Below are positions 7,288 to 16,179 of a stretch of 49,159 bases of DNA, one piece after another. The first letter of the stretch is position 1. The number at the start of each line of letters is the position of its first letter. The notes under the pieces were generated by a model. The model worked only from the letters and a program-made list of their open reading frames with translations. It had not been told where the DNA came from and searched no databases. The position numbers were made by a program, and so were the translations under genes. The stretch lies in assembly GCF_002904295.1 (NCBI RefSeq), contig NZ_PPHG01000065.1, positions 1-49,159 of the forward strand. The letters are read 5' to 3'. Source of the stretch: Amycolatopsis sp. CA-128772. GTDB lineage: Bacteria; Actinomycetota; Actinomycetes; Mycobacteriales; Pseudonocardiaceae.

Positions 7288-8373
7288 TCAGCGCAGCGTC
7301 CACTGCTGGTTGGCCTGGCCGTTGCAGGTCCACAGGACCAGCTTCGTGCCGTTGGCGGTGCCCTGGCCGGTCGCGTCGACGCAGAGGCCGGACTGCACGC
7401 TTGTGATCGCGCCGTTCGCACCGACCGTCCACTGCTGGTTGGTTCCGCCGTGGCAGTCCCACACGATCACCGCCGTGCCGGCCGCCGTGCCCGCCCCGGA
7501 CGCGTCCAGGCACTTCGACCCGGCGACCGACAGCTGCGCGCCGGTCCGGGTCCACGCCTGGCCGGACCCGCTGCCGCAGTCCTGCAGCTGCACCTGCGTG
7601 CCGTTGGCCGCGCTCCCGGCGTCGGCGCAGCGGCCCGACTGCGTGCCGACGACCTGCTTGGCCCCCGACGTCCCCGGGGTGCCGATGCTGCCGGGCACCG
7701 CCTGCAGGGCCGCGTACCAGGTCGCGGCCATCTTGTCGTAGCCGGTGGCCGTCGGGTGGACGCCGTCGATCAGGTCGGCGGTGGTGAGGGCGGCGTGCTG
7801 GTCGACCAGGTGCACGTGCTTGCCCGCGTTCTGCTTGCTCTGCACGATCCCGGGCACCGCCGCGTTGAACGTCCGCGCCGCGGCCTCCTGGCCGGAGTTG
7901 GCGATCGGGATGATCGTCGCGACGAAGACCTCGGCGTCCGGTGCCGTGGCGGTGATGTGGTCGACCAGGGCCGACAGGCGGCTGGGCGCCTGGCCGACGT
8001 TGTAGTTCTGCAGCACGTCGTTCGTGCCGATGTGCAGCAGGATCGTGTGCGGGGTGGTGGTGCGCAGCCAGGAGACGATGTTCGCGTCGATCTGGTCGAT
8101 CCGCCAGCCCGGGTGACCTTCGTGGTCGTGGTCGCCGAGCGTGGCCGGGCCGTTGAACTGCGACCCGACGAAGTCCACCTGGTAGCCGCCCGACGTGACG
8201 CGCTGCCACAGCCCGATCCGGTACCCGCCCGGCACCTGGGTGCCGTCGGTGATCGAGTCGCCCAGCGGCATGACCCGCACCCCGCCGTTCGATTCCGCGG
8301 CCGCCGTGCCGGGCAGGAGCGCCCCGGCGACCAGGGCCGCCGCGGCGGCGAGCCACCGCAGTCGTGATGTCAT
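7288..8373 (-). CDS. secreted SGNH-fold acetylesterase (CE3-like) with CBM13 domain
   Basis: 361-residue secreted esterase, likely removing acetyl groups from xylan or pectin. The ATG at 8373 has GGGAG 5 bases upstream and lies 10 bases after the GH29 stop. A signal peptide ends near Ala26. The SGNH blocks are visible: RVMPLGDSITDG (Ser40), the block II/III elements HPGWRID and LHIGTNDV, and DGVHPTATGY giving Asp203 and His206. The spacing and the opening RVMPLGDSIT match CE3 acetylxylan esterases. A linker of about 10 residues leads to a three-lobe ricin domain (CADAGSAANGT, CLDASGAGTAAGT, CVDATGQGTANGT). It is in line with GH29 upstream and GH12 downstream. Confidence 0.9.
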   Translation of the reverse strand: MTSRLRWLAAAAALVAGALLPGTAAAESNGGVRVMPLGDSITDGTQVPGGYRIGLWQRVTSGGYQVDFVGSQFNGPATLGDHDHEGHPGWRIDQIDANIVSWLRTTTPHTILLHIGTNDVLQNYNVGQAPSRLSALVDHITATAPDAEVFVATIIPIANSGQEAAARTFNAAVPGIVQSKQNAGKHVHLVDQHAALTTADLIDGVHPTATGYDKMAATWYAALQAVPGSIGTPGTSGAKQVVGTQSGRCADAGSAANGTQVQLQDCGSGSGQAWTRTGAQLSVAGSKCLDASGAGTAAGTAVIVWDCHGGTNQQWTVGANGAITSVQSGLCVDATGQGTANGTKLVLWTCNGQANQQWTLR

Positions 8374-8383
8374 GGTTTCTCCC

Positions 8384-10357
8384 TCAGACGCCGGTGATCG
8401 TCCATTGGTTGTTGGTGCTGCTGTTGGGTGCCCACAACCCGGCTTCGGAACCGGCGGCCGTGCGGCCCATACCGTCCAGCGCGGTGCCGGTGCCCCGGTT
8501 GACGATCTGGTACCGGCCGTTGCCCAGGCTCGTCAGCCGCCACTGCTGGCCGGCGCTGCCGTTCGACGTCGCCTCCAGGCAGGCGGCGCCGTTCGCGGAG
8601 TTGCCGCCGCTGTCGGCGACCAGGCCGTTGGTGCGGTTGACGATCCGGTAGTAGCCGCCGCCCGCGTCGGCCAGCTGCCACTGCAGGTTCGTGCTGCCGT
8701 CCCAGTTCCACTGCTTGAGGTGCGACCCGGAGGCGACGCTCCCGCCGCCGTCCAGCACCAGCCCGGTGGCCACGTTGGCGATCCGCGCCCAGCCGGTCGG
8801 CAGGGGTGCGGACCCCGGCGTGGGGACCGGGCCCGAGAACGTCAGCTTCACCACGTACGCCAGGGCGTCGAACGGCGGGTTCGCCGACGGCATCGTGATG
8901 TGCAGGCCCGAACCGTCCTGGCTGCGGGTGGGCAGGTTCGTGACGCCGCCCGCGGCCGGCCCGAGCAGCTGGACCGACGTCAGCGTCGACAGGTTGATCC
9001 GGTTCGAGCCGAGGGTGGTGAGGTGGAAGGTGCTGCCCGGCCAGCCCAGCACGGTCGCGTACAGCACGGTGTTGTCCTTGCTGCGGGTGAACCGGATGTC
9101 GGTCCGGGTGCCCTCCACCGGGGTGGTGAACGAGCCGCCGCCCATCTTCGTCGGCCCCTCGCCGTACACCGCCCAGGCGCGGGTGGCGTAGAGCGACTCG
9201 CCGAACCGCTTCAGGTGGTCGCCGATGCCGAGCAGGATCGTGCGCTGCCCGGCCGGGATGGTGCCGTCGGCCATCGGCGCAATGTTCAGCAGCATGTTGC
9301 CGTTCTTGCTGATCCGGTCGATCAGCGAGTGCAGCATGGCCTTGACCGAGTAGTAGCCGATCCCGGCCGTGTAGCACCAGCTGGAACTGGACACGCTGTC
9401 GTCGGTCAGCCAGTACGGGGTCATGATGTCACCCGGGCCGCCGCGTTCGAAGTCGAACACCTCCCCGCGGTTGTTGAACCCGTCCTTGTAGGAGGCGACG
9501 ACGTCCTTGTTCCAGGCGACGGCCTGGTTGTAGTAGTGCGAGAGGAAGTTCAGCCGCTGGCTTTCGTCCACCAGGTTCAGGTCGAAGTCCTGGTAGACGA
9601 GGTCGGGCTGGTAGCCGTCGACCACTTCGCGGAGCTTGTCGTACCACAGCTGGTTTTCCGCGGTCCGGCCGTTCTGGCCGAACAGCCGCCGCAGCGACTC
9701 GGTCGGCTGGTTCGGCACGTGGTCGTAGTAGCCGTTGAAGTGGTAGGCGTGGTGCAGCGCGGTGACGAGCTTGAGGCCTCTGGCGCGGATCGCGTCCGCG
9801 TGCAGCCGCAGCAGGTCCAGTTGCGGCCCGGTGCGGACCGAGTTCCACTCGTTGGCGGTGCTGTTCCACATCGAGTAGCCGTCGTGGTGCTCGGCGACCG
9901 GCCCGGCGAACTTCGCGCCGGCGTCGGCGAACAGCTGCGCCCACTCGGCCGGGTCGAAGTTCCCGCCCGCAGACTTGAGCTTCGGCGCGAACTGGACCCA
10001 GTTGCCCGCCTTGTCCCGGGCACCGGTGATGAAGTTCTGGTACGGCCAGGCCGACGGATCGCCGTACACGGCCTTGTGGTGGTTGTTCTCGCTGGAGCCA
10101 CCGATGTACATGTTGCGCGGGTACCACTCGTTGCCGAACCCGGGGACGCTGAACACGCCCCAGTGGTAGTAGATGCCGAACTTGGCGTCCTGGAACCACT
10201 CCGGCGCGGGCGGGTGCTGGTCGACCGACGACCAGCTCGGGCTGTAGCTGCCCGGCCCTTCCGTGGCCCACACGGTCCGGACGCGGAACACGCTCGCCGT
10301 GACGGCGACGCCGGTCACCGCGAGCAGCCTGCGCCGCGAGAGCTCGAACGAAGACAT
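8384..10357 (-). CDS. Tat-exported GH29 alpha-L-fucosidase with C-terminal ricin-like domain
   Basis: 657 residues. The start at 10357 has AAAGG 7 bases upstream and lies 11 bases after the GH54 stop. The N-terminus is a twin-arginine signal (LSRRRLLAVTG at 6-16), so the enzyme is exported folded, unlike its Sec-type neighbours. GH29 features are WFQDAKFGIYYHWGVFSVP, EHHDGYSMWNS, and PDLVYQDFD, in which Asp257 is the likely nucleophile. GNMLLNIAPMADGTIP is also typical of the family. It hydrolyses alpha-L-fucosides, for example terminal fucose of xyloglucan. The last 140 residues or so are a ricin-like beta-trefoil of the variant seen in other actinomycete enzymes (LVLDGGGS, LVADSGGNSANG, ALDGMGRTAAG, with LQWQL and QQWRL motifs). 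Confidence 0.93.
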   Translation of the reverse strand: MSSFELSRRRLLAVTGVAVTASVFRVRTVWATEGPGSYSPSWSSVDQHPPAPEWFQDAKFGIYYHWGVFSVPGFGNEWYPRNMYIGGSSENNHHKAVYGDPSAWPYQNFITGARDKAGNWVQFAPKLKSAGGNFDPAEWAQLFADAGAKFAGPVAEHHDGYSMWNSTANEWNSVRTGPQLDLLRLHADAIRARGLKLVTALHHAYHFNGYYDHVPNQPTESLRRLFGQNGRTAENQLWYDKLREVVDGYQPDLVYQDFDLNLVDESQRLNFLSHYYNQAVAWNKDVVASYKDGFNNRGEVFDFERGGPGDIMTPYWLTDDSVSSSSWCYTAGIGYYSVKAMLHSLIDRISKNGNMLLNIAPMADGTIPAGQRTILLGIGDHLKRFGESLYATRAWAVYGEGPTKMGGGSFTTPVEGTRTDIRFTRSKDNTVLYATVLGWPGSTFHLTTLGSNRINLSTLTSVQLLGPAAGGVTNLPTRSQDGSGLHITMPSANPPFDALAYVVKLTFSGPVPTPGSAPLPTGWARIANVATGLVLDGGGSVASGSHLKQWNWDGSTNLQWQLADAGGGYYRIVNRTNGLVADSGGNSANGAACLEATSNGSAGQQWRLTSLGNGRYQIVNRGTGTALDGMGRTAAGSEAGLWAPNSSTNNQWTITGV

Positions 10358-10726
10358 GACGGAGCCTTTCAGCCGAGGGTCCACTTCTGGTTGTTCGCGG
10401 CGGTGCAGGTGGCGAGCTGGACCGCGGTGCCGTTCGCCGTCCCGGACCCGGTGACGTCGAGGCACAGCCCGGACTGCGCCCCGGAGACGGTGCCGTTGGC
10501 GTTGAACGTCCAGTGCTGGTTGGGCTGCCCGTTGCAGTTCCAGATGATCACCTTGGTGCCGGGGGTGGTGCCCTGGCCGCTGGCGTCGAGGCACCGGGTT
10601 CCGTTGTAGACGGTCAGCTCGCCGGTGCCGCCGCGGGTCCACGTCTGGTTGGTGCCGCCGTTGCAGTCCCAGATCTGCACCTGGGTACCGGGGTTCGTGC
10701 TGACGCCGTTGACGTCCAGGCACCGG
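10354..10726. repeat. duplicated CBM13/junction segment, copy 1
   Basis: This covers the GH29 start, the 11-base junction with its ribosome-binding site, and the 3' end of GH54 encoding most of the ricin domain. It matches 11826-12198 at a constant offset of 1472 bases with no insertions or deletions and only scattered substitutions. The junction string GAGGGTCCACTTCTGGTTG is identical in both. Confidence 0.85.
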
Positions 10727-11829
10727 TTCGAGCCGGCCCCGCGCAGCGCACCCGTCGTCGCCGGGCCGCCGCCGGTGCCGTAGCCGGCCGCGGTGATGTT
10801 CGCCTGCACCGCGTTCTCGGTCGCGTCGGACGGGAAGCCGCTGGTCACCGCGCCTTCGAAGAACTCGCCGACGCCGGAGACGCTGTTGTCGCCGCCGGTG
10901 CCCAGCAGGATCGACGGCTCCAGCTTCATCGGCGAGTAGCCGCGCGGCAGCCCGCCGGAGTACGGGGTGGTGAGCCCGCCGGTGGTGGCGTCGCCGTACT
11001 TGAGGGTGAAGTTGCTGGTGCCGTTGTTCTTCAGCCACGCGCTGACGAACGGGTGGTGCACGCCTTGGTTGTTCGGGTCCTTGTTGGACCCGGAACCGGT
11101 GTGGTACATGCCGTTCTCCAGGTCGGCCTCCACCCACGGGCCGGTGCCGGTGCAGCCGTTGAACCAGCACGCGGTGCCCCAGTAGATGGCGTTCATGGTG
11201 GCGTTGCCGGTGTCGTTGTGCGAGATCTCCCCGCTGCCGTAGTCGAAGCAGCACCACTGGTTGACGTAGTTCGACGAGGTGATCATGTAGATCCCCTCGG
11301 GCTGCGCGCCGACCGGGACGTTCTTGGCGTTGTCGACGCGGTAGCCGACGCCCTGGGTGACCTTGATCCCGTACGCCGGGTGCCCGCCGACCGTCACGGG
11401 CAGCGCCATCGCGTCCGCGCCGATGTCGGACCCGTTCGGGCCGGGACCCTTCCAGAACCCGCCCCACGAGATCGGCAGGTCGTTGTGGTTCGCGGTCTGG
11501 TCGTAGATCTTCGTGACGGTGCACCGGGTACCGGCGCAGAACGACACCTGCGGGGCCGAGTCGGCGTACCCGCCGGCCTCCAGCAGGCCGACGTCCAGGT
11601 ACCGCTGGTCGGACGCGCGCTGGATCTGGTACAGCGGCCCGCTGTACGCCCCGAACAGCGCGCGCGTGGTGCTGTGCGCGGTGACGCACGGGGTGCCGCC
11701 CGCGGCGTAGATGTCGCACGCCTGCTGCGTCGCGGCCCCGGCGGCCGGGCCGAGCCCGAGCAGGGTGCCGGCGATGAGCGGGAGCGCCGCGGCCGTGGTC
11801 AGCAGCTTTCTCTTCAGCGACGGGAGCAT
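10369..11829 (-). CDS. secreted GH54 alpha-L-arabinofuranosidase with CBM13 domain (copy 1)
   Basis: 486-residue secreted GH54 enzyme removing arabinofuranosyl side chains. The ATG at 11829 has AAAGG upstream and is 11 bases past the GH141-like stop. A signal peptide ends near Ala33. The catalytic domain opens with CDIYAAGGTPCVTAHSTTRALFGAYSG in pieces typical of GH54. It contains the vicinal Cys pair in WCCFDYG, which is a structural feature of GH54. Glu238 (ADLENG) and Asp314 (GTGGDNS) are 76 residues apart, the same spacing as the catalytic Glu221/Asp297 pair of the Aspergillus AbfB enzyme. The fungal CBM42 is replaced by a three-lobe ricin domain from about residue 355. Two other GH54 genes are at 25656 and 29541. 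Confidence 0.95.
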   Translation of the reverse strand: MLPSLKRKLLTTAAALPLIAGTLLGLGPAAGAATQQACDIYAAGGTPCVTAHSTTRALFGAYSGPLYQIQRASDQRYLDVGLLEAGGYADSAPQVSFCAGTRCTVTKIYDQTANHNDLPISWGGFWKGPGPNGSDIGADAMALPVTVGGHPAYGIKVTQGVGYRVDNAKNVPVGAQPEGIYMITSSNYVNQWCCFDYGSGEISHNDTGNATMNAIYWGTACWFNGCTGTGPWVEADLENGMYHTGSGSNKDPNNQGVHHPFVSAWLKNNGTSNFTLKYGDATTGGLTTPYSGGLPRGYSPMKLEPSILLGTGGDNSVSGVGEFFEGAVTSGFPSDATENAVQANITAAGYGTGGGPATTGALRGAGSNRCLDVNGVSTNPGTQVQIWDCNGGTNQTWTRGGTGELTVYNGTRCLDASGQGTTPGTKVIIWNCNGQPNQHWTFNANGTVSGAQSGLCLDVTGSGTANGTAVQLATCTAANNQKWTLG

Positions 11830-12198
11830 GACGGAACCTTTCAGCCGAGGGTCCACTTCTGGTTGGTGGCGCCGGTGCAGGTGGCGAGCTGGACCGGGGT
11901 GCCGTTCGCGGTGCCGGAGCCGGTGACGTCGAGGCACAGCCCCGACTGGGTACCGGTGATGGTGCCGTTGGCGTTGACCTGCCACTGCTGGTTGGCCTGG
12001 CCGTTGCAGTTCCAGATCACCACCTTGGTGCCCGGGGTGGTGCCCTGGCCGCTGGCGTCGAGGCACCGCGTGCCGCTGTAGACGGTCAGTTCCCCGGCGC
12101 TCGTGCGGGTCCAGGACTGGTTGGTGCCGCTGTTGCAGTCCCAGATCTGCACCTGGGCGCCCGGGGTGGTGCTGACGCCGTTGACGTCCAGGCACCGG
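11826..12198. repeat. duplicated CBM13/junction segment, copy 2
   Basis: This is the 3' end of the GH141-like gene plus the junction to GH54. It is collinear with copy 1 at 10354-10726, base for base at offset 1472. It points to recent duplication or gene conversion of the lectin module together with the downstream ribosome-binding site. Confidence 0.85.
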
Positions 12199-14210
12199 CC
12201 CGCGCCGGTCGCCCGCACCGGGCCCGCGACCGGGCCGGGACCGCTGCCGCCCGGGCCGGCGGCGGCGATGACCTGCTGGGCGCCCGACGGCCAGTTGGTG
12301 CCGCTCACCTGCACGTTGCCGGTCAGCACGTTGTTGTGCGGCGACCCGGTGGCCACCTGCGTGGCGCCGCCGTTGTACCAGTTGCCGCTGAAGGTGTTGT
12401 CGTTGGTGTTGTTGTTGCCGTTGGCGTTGGTGAACGCCCACACCCCGGAGTCCTGGATGACGTTGGCCGACAGCGTCACGTACCGGGAACCTTCGTCCAG
12501 GTACAGCCCGACCGTGCGGTTGTTGTCGTAGACGTGGTTGTGGTCGATGGAGCTGCCCGGGTTGGCGGAGAGGTTGTAGATGCTGCCGCCGTCGTGCATC
12601 AGCTTCTTGGTGCCGTGCACCCGGTTGTAGCTGACGACGGTGTCCCGCAGGGTCGTCGGCGTGGTGTAGACGGGCTGGAAGTCGTACAGGCCGCGGTTGC
12701 GGTAGTCCTGGCTGCCGCCCTGGTCGTTCGCGCCCCAGCCCCAGCCCACGTCGATGCCGTCGTAGGTCAGGTTGGCGACGTCGTTGTGCGTGATCACGGT
12801 GTGCGTGGCGTAGGTGGAGAGGATGCCGGCCATCTCCCGGTAGTCGAGGGCGACCCGGCTGACCGTGTTGTTCGAGATGGTGACGTCCTTGTTCGTCATC
12901 GCCGCGTTCGACGGGTGGTGCGCGTCGGGCCGCACGCCGCCGACGATCACGCCGCCGCCCGAGACCTCGGCGAACGTGTTGTGGTCCACCGTGATCGACG
13001 ACGCACCCAGGCCGACGCCGGACGCGTGGGCGTTCGCGTCGTTGCCGATGCCGAGAGCCACCTGGCCGAGCAGGGTGAAGGTGTTGCCGCTGAACGTGAT
13101 GCCCGTGGCCGCCGAGACCTGGACGGCGGCGGGTGCCTGGGCCCAGCCGTTGCGGGCGCCCTCGAACAGGCGGCAGCCGGACTGGCAGGAGGTCAGGAAG
13201 TCGGCCGGCATCGGCGCGGCGGCCGGCAGGAACGTGCCGGTCTGCTGGTTGGCGTACCCGACCGACGTGCTCGGCGTGAGCCAGGTCGTGTGCGCGAACC
13301 GCAGGCCCTTGAAGGCCAGGGCGCGCACCGGGTTGTCGTAGCTGCCGCTGATCTGCAGCAGCGACGTCAGCCGCGGCAGCTCGACGTCGTGGCTCGAGGG
13401 CACCCAGCCCGCGGGCGCCTTGTAGTACAGCTTCCCGGCGGACGGGTCGAGGTACCACTGGCCGGCGTTCTTGAGGAACGAGTAGGAGTTCTCGAGGAAC
13501 AGCTGGCCGCCGCCGAACGGCTTGGCGAGCGTGTCGTAGCCCCAGTTGTTGTTGTTCCACGCGGGCTGCTGCATGACGATCGACGAGCCGCTGACGTGGT
13601 CGACGGGGGAGTACCGGTCGGTGAACGAGTTCTGGCTCTCCACCTCGATCCGGTTCTGCTGCGGCAGCGTCGCGAGGTAGTTCAGCGCGGAGTTGGTGAT
13701 CGTCATGCCGCTGGTGGTGAACTGGACGTCGTTGCGCGACAACGGGACCGCCGCGCGCGGGGCCAGCGAGCCGTCGACGAACAGCTGTCGCGAGTCGGCC
13801 CCCGCCGGTACGGACGCCACCCAGATGTTCTGGCCGGAGTCCTGCACCGCCCAGCCGGTGACCTGGCTGCCGCCGGAGAGCACCGGGGTCTGGCCGCCCG
13901 CGGCCTGCCAGGTGACGGTGTGGCCGTTCTGGCCGGAGTCGGCGCTGGTCAGCGTCAGCGGGGCGGCCAGCCGGTAGGTGCCCCCGGCGAGCTGCACGAC
14001 GACGTCGTTGGCCGCCGACTGGGCCCGCGCGAGCTGCTGGGCCCGGGCCGGGGTGGCGACCGGCTGCTCGGGGGTGCCGGGGTTGGTGTCGCTGCCGCCC
14101 GGGGCGACGGCGATGGTGACGGTCGCGGCGTGCGCGGGTGGTGCGGTGAACGCGGACACCGCGAGGGCGGCCGCGATCGCGGCGACGACGGATCTGGTGC
14201 TCGGCGGCAT
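11841..14210 (-). CDS. secreted right-handed beta-helix glycosidase (GH141-like) with CBM13 domain
   Basis: 789 residues. The start at 14210 has GGAGAGG 8 bases upstream. The signal peptide ends at AHA near residue 28. The opening APGGSDTNPGTPEQPVATPA is typical of extracellular parallel beta-helix proteins of the GH141 type. The middle carries many short repeats such as ITFSGNTFTLLG, ITVDHNTFAEVSGGGV, VTISNNTVSRV and TVVSYNRVHGT, which are coils of the helix. HDGGSIYNL is a conserved patch in such proteins. GH141 members act as alpha-L-fucosidase or xylanase, and I cannot choose between these. The last 135 residues are a ricin domain nearly identical to that of the downstream GH54. It may instead belong to another beta-helix family. 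Confidence 0.75.
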   Translation of the reverse strand: MPPSTRSVVAAIAAALAVSAFTAPPAHAATVTIAVAPGGSDTNPGTPEQPVATPARAQQLARAQSAANDVVVQLAGGTYRLAAPLTLTSADSGQNGHTVTWQAAGGQTPVLSGGSQVTGWAVQDSGQNIWVASVPAGADSRQLFVDGSLAPRAAVPLSRNDVQFTTSGMTITNSALNYLATLPQQNRIEVESQNSFTDRYSPVDHVSGSSIVMQQPAWNNNNWGYDTLAKPFGGGQLFLENSYSFLKNAGQWYLDPSAGKLYYKAPAGWVPSSHDVELPRLTSLLQISGSYDNPVRALAFKGLRFAHTTWLTPSTSVGYANQQTGTFLPAAAPMPADFLTSCQSGCRLFEGARNGWAQAPAAVQVSAATGITFSGNTFTLLGQVALGIGNDANAHASGVGLGASSITVDHNTFAEVSGGGVIVGGVRPDAHHPSNAAMTNKDVTISNNTVSRVALDYREMAGILSTYATHTVITHNDVANLTYDGIDVGWGWGANDQGGSQDYRNRGLYDFQPVYTTPTTLRDTVVSYNRVHGTKKLMHDGGSIYNLSANPGSSIDHNHVYDNNRTVGLYLDEGSRYVTLSANVIQDSGVWAFTNANGNNNTNDNTFSGNWYNGGATQVATGSPHNNVLTGNVQVSGTNWPSGAQQVIAAAGPGGSGPGPVAGPVRATGAGRCLDVNGVSTTPGAQVQIWDCNSGTNQSWTRTSAGELTVYSGTRCLDASGQGTTPGTKVVIWNCNGQANQQWQVNANGTITGTQSGLCLDVTGSGTANGTPVQLATCTGATNQKWTLG

Positions 14211-14235
14211 GGCGGGGACCTCTCCGGGACGGGGG

Positions 14236-16149
14236 TTAGGGTGCGTCGAAGGGCGTGCGGTACGACGGCGGGCGGGTGCGCAGGTCGAGCTGCAGGGTGA
14301 GCCGGACGGTGGTGGACCGCGGGAGCCGCACGGCCAGCCACGGCCCGTCGACGCGGGCCGCGGCTGAGGTCACCCGGGGTTCCGAGTGGCCGTAGTCGTA
14401 CAGCCCGCCGAGCCAGGACGGGTCTTCGCAGACGGTGTGGTGCACCGTGCGGATGGTGTCCTCGCCGAACGCGCCGGCCTGCACGATCACCGTGCGGTCG
14501 GTCCGCGGATCGAGGTTGACCAGGTCGACGACGGTGGCCTCGGGCTCGATCCGGGAGACCAGCGCCGCCACCGAGGGCGGCAGGCCGGGCCGCGCCGCCT
14601 CGGCGTCGTAGTAGCGCACGCGGGCCTGCTGCAGACCGCCGTTGTAGAGCACCTGCGGGCCGCCCCAGGTCAGCTGGACCAGCGCCTCGGTGACCACCGG
14701 GTTGGCCTGCTGCCACACGTGGATGTCGGCCTCGGCGACGGGCCGGCCGCGGTGGCGTTCCATCCGGGCCAGGCGGTGGCGGACCTGGGCCTGCGCGGCC
14801 GCGAGGATGCGTTCGGGGTAGCTCGGGTCGTCGCCGGCGAGGAAGGCGAACCACGGCTCCTCGTGCCCGGCCTCCTCCTTGGACCGGAACGGCCGCACGG
14901 TCCGCCAGTCGTGCCCGGCGGCCGCGCGCAGCCGCTCGATCCGCTGCCGGTCGGCGGGCGCGGCGGAGTGGTGCCACAGCGCCATCGGCACGGCCAGCAG
15001 CATCGGGTTGTAGTCGAACCAGCCGCGGTCGGCGTACCGGTAGGGGACGTGCAGCGTCGGCGTGCCGGTGTCCGGGCCGAGCTGGGCGGTCCAGCGGGAC
15101 TGCAGGCTGGAGTCCGCCTCGGTGAACGCCATCACCTTGCCCTGGGCGATCACCTCGTCCAGCGCCGGGCGGACCAGGTCGAGGAAGGAGTCGTCGCCGG
15201 TGGCCGCGGCCGCGGCGAGGGCGGCCACCGTGGCGGCCTGCCCGACGCTGTACCAGCCGTGCGGCCAGGACCAGCCGTAGTGCCCGCCGTACCAGCGGCC
15301 CTCGAAGAGCCCGCCGACCGTGCCGTCCGGGGCGACGTTGTCCGGCACGATCCCGCCGTTGGCGCCCGCGCGGGCGCACCACGCCCCGACGTACTCGGCG
15401 ATCCAGTCCCGGTACCGCGGGTCGCCGGTCAGGATGAGCGCGTTCTGCACGAGCCCGGTCGCGGCCAGGTTGACCGCGGTGTCACCGACGCCCGCCCGGC
15501 GGCGCAGCTGCTCGCCGAGGCGCGGGTCTTCGTCGCGCGGGGGTTCTCCGGCTCCCGGCGGCAGGACCCAGTCCAGCGGGAAGCCGTACATCCGGGCCTC
15601 TTCGGGCAGCCACGGGTAGGACCGGCCGTCGAACAGGCCGCTCCGCTGCCGGTCGCTGCCGTTGTGCGGGCGCCGGATGATCCGGTGCACCGGGTCGTAG
15701 TTGCCGTGGGCGGGGTCGACGTAGAGGTCGGCGAACCGCCGGGCCCGCTCGGTCCAGCGGCCGGGCGCGGCCAGGCACAGGAAGTAGAACAGCAGCAGGC
15801 TCTCGCCCTGGTGGAACCAGTCGTAGCCGCGTTCGTACTCCTGGTCCAGCATGCCGAGCTCGGCGAGCTGGCGGGTGACCCCCTCCCAGTGCCGTTCGGC
15901 CGCCGGGAGCAGGTCGTCGGCGCCGCCGAGCAGGTAGAGCTGCGGCCAGTTGAAGAACGTTTCGTAGAAGTCGTCCACGCCGTCGCGGGTGGAGAGCCGG
16001 CCGTCGTAGGCCAGCCGGCCGTCCGGCCCGGTGAAGTCGGTCTCGAACGCGCGCCAGGCCCGGTCGAGCAGGTCGAACAGGCCGCGCTGGGCCACGGCCC
16101 AGCCGGGGGGTTCGAGCAGCGGCACCGAAGCCGTGATCACGGGATCCAT
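14236..16149 (-). CDS. unclassified cytoplasmic carbohydrate-active protein, (alpha/alpha)-barrel-like
   Basis: 637 residues from the ATG at 16149, with GGAGGA 8 bases upstream. There is no signal peptide, in contrast to the enzymes that follow. It sits directly after the importer permeases (30 bases) and before the GH141-like gene, so it probably acts on imported oligosaccharides in the cytoplasm. It is rich in Trp, Tyr and acidic residues arranged in helical stretches: FYETFFNWPQLYLLGG, YDWFHQGESLLLFYFL, GDTAVNLAATGLVQNAL, GGHYGWSWPHGWYSVGQAA and RGWFDYNPMLLAVPMALWHH. A short beta-rich C-terminal part follows. This resembles the toroid fold of many glycosidases and lyases, but I do not recognise the family and cannot name catalytic residues. 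Confidence 0.7.
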   Translation of the reverse strand: MDPVITASVPLLEPPGWAVAQRGLFDLLDRAWRAFETDFTGPDGRLAYDGRLSTRDGVDDFYETFFNWPQLYLLGGADDLLPAAERHWEGVTRQLAELGMLDQEYERGYDWFHQGESLLLFYFLCLAAPGRWTERARRFADLYVDPAHGNYDPVHRIIRRPHNGSDRQRSGLFDGRSYPWLPEEARMYGFPLDWVLPPGAGEPPRDEDPRLGEQLRRRAGVGDTAVNLAATGLVQNALILTGDPRYRDWIAEYVGAWCARAGANGGIVPDNVAPDGTVGGLFEGRWYGGHYGWSWPHGWYSVGQAATVAALAAAAATGDDSFLDLVRPALDEVIAQGKVMAFTEADSSLQSRWTAQLGPDTGTPTLHVPYRYADRGWFDYNPMLLAVPMALWHHSAAPADRQRIERLRAAAGHDWRTVRPFRSKEEAGHEEPWFAFLAGDDPSYPERILAAAQAQVRHRLARMERHRGRPVAEADIHVWQQANPVVTEALVQLTWGGPQVLYNGGLQQARVRYYDAEAARPGLPPSVAALVSRIEPEATVVDLVNLDPRTDRTVIVQAGAFGEDTIRTVHHTVCEDPSWLGGLYDYGHSEPRVTSAAARVDGPWLAVRLPRSTTVRLTLQLDLRTRPPSYRTPFDAP

Positions 16150-16179
16150 CCCGGGCGTCCTCCGATCGCGGGTGCGGGG

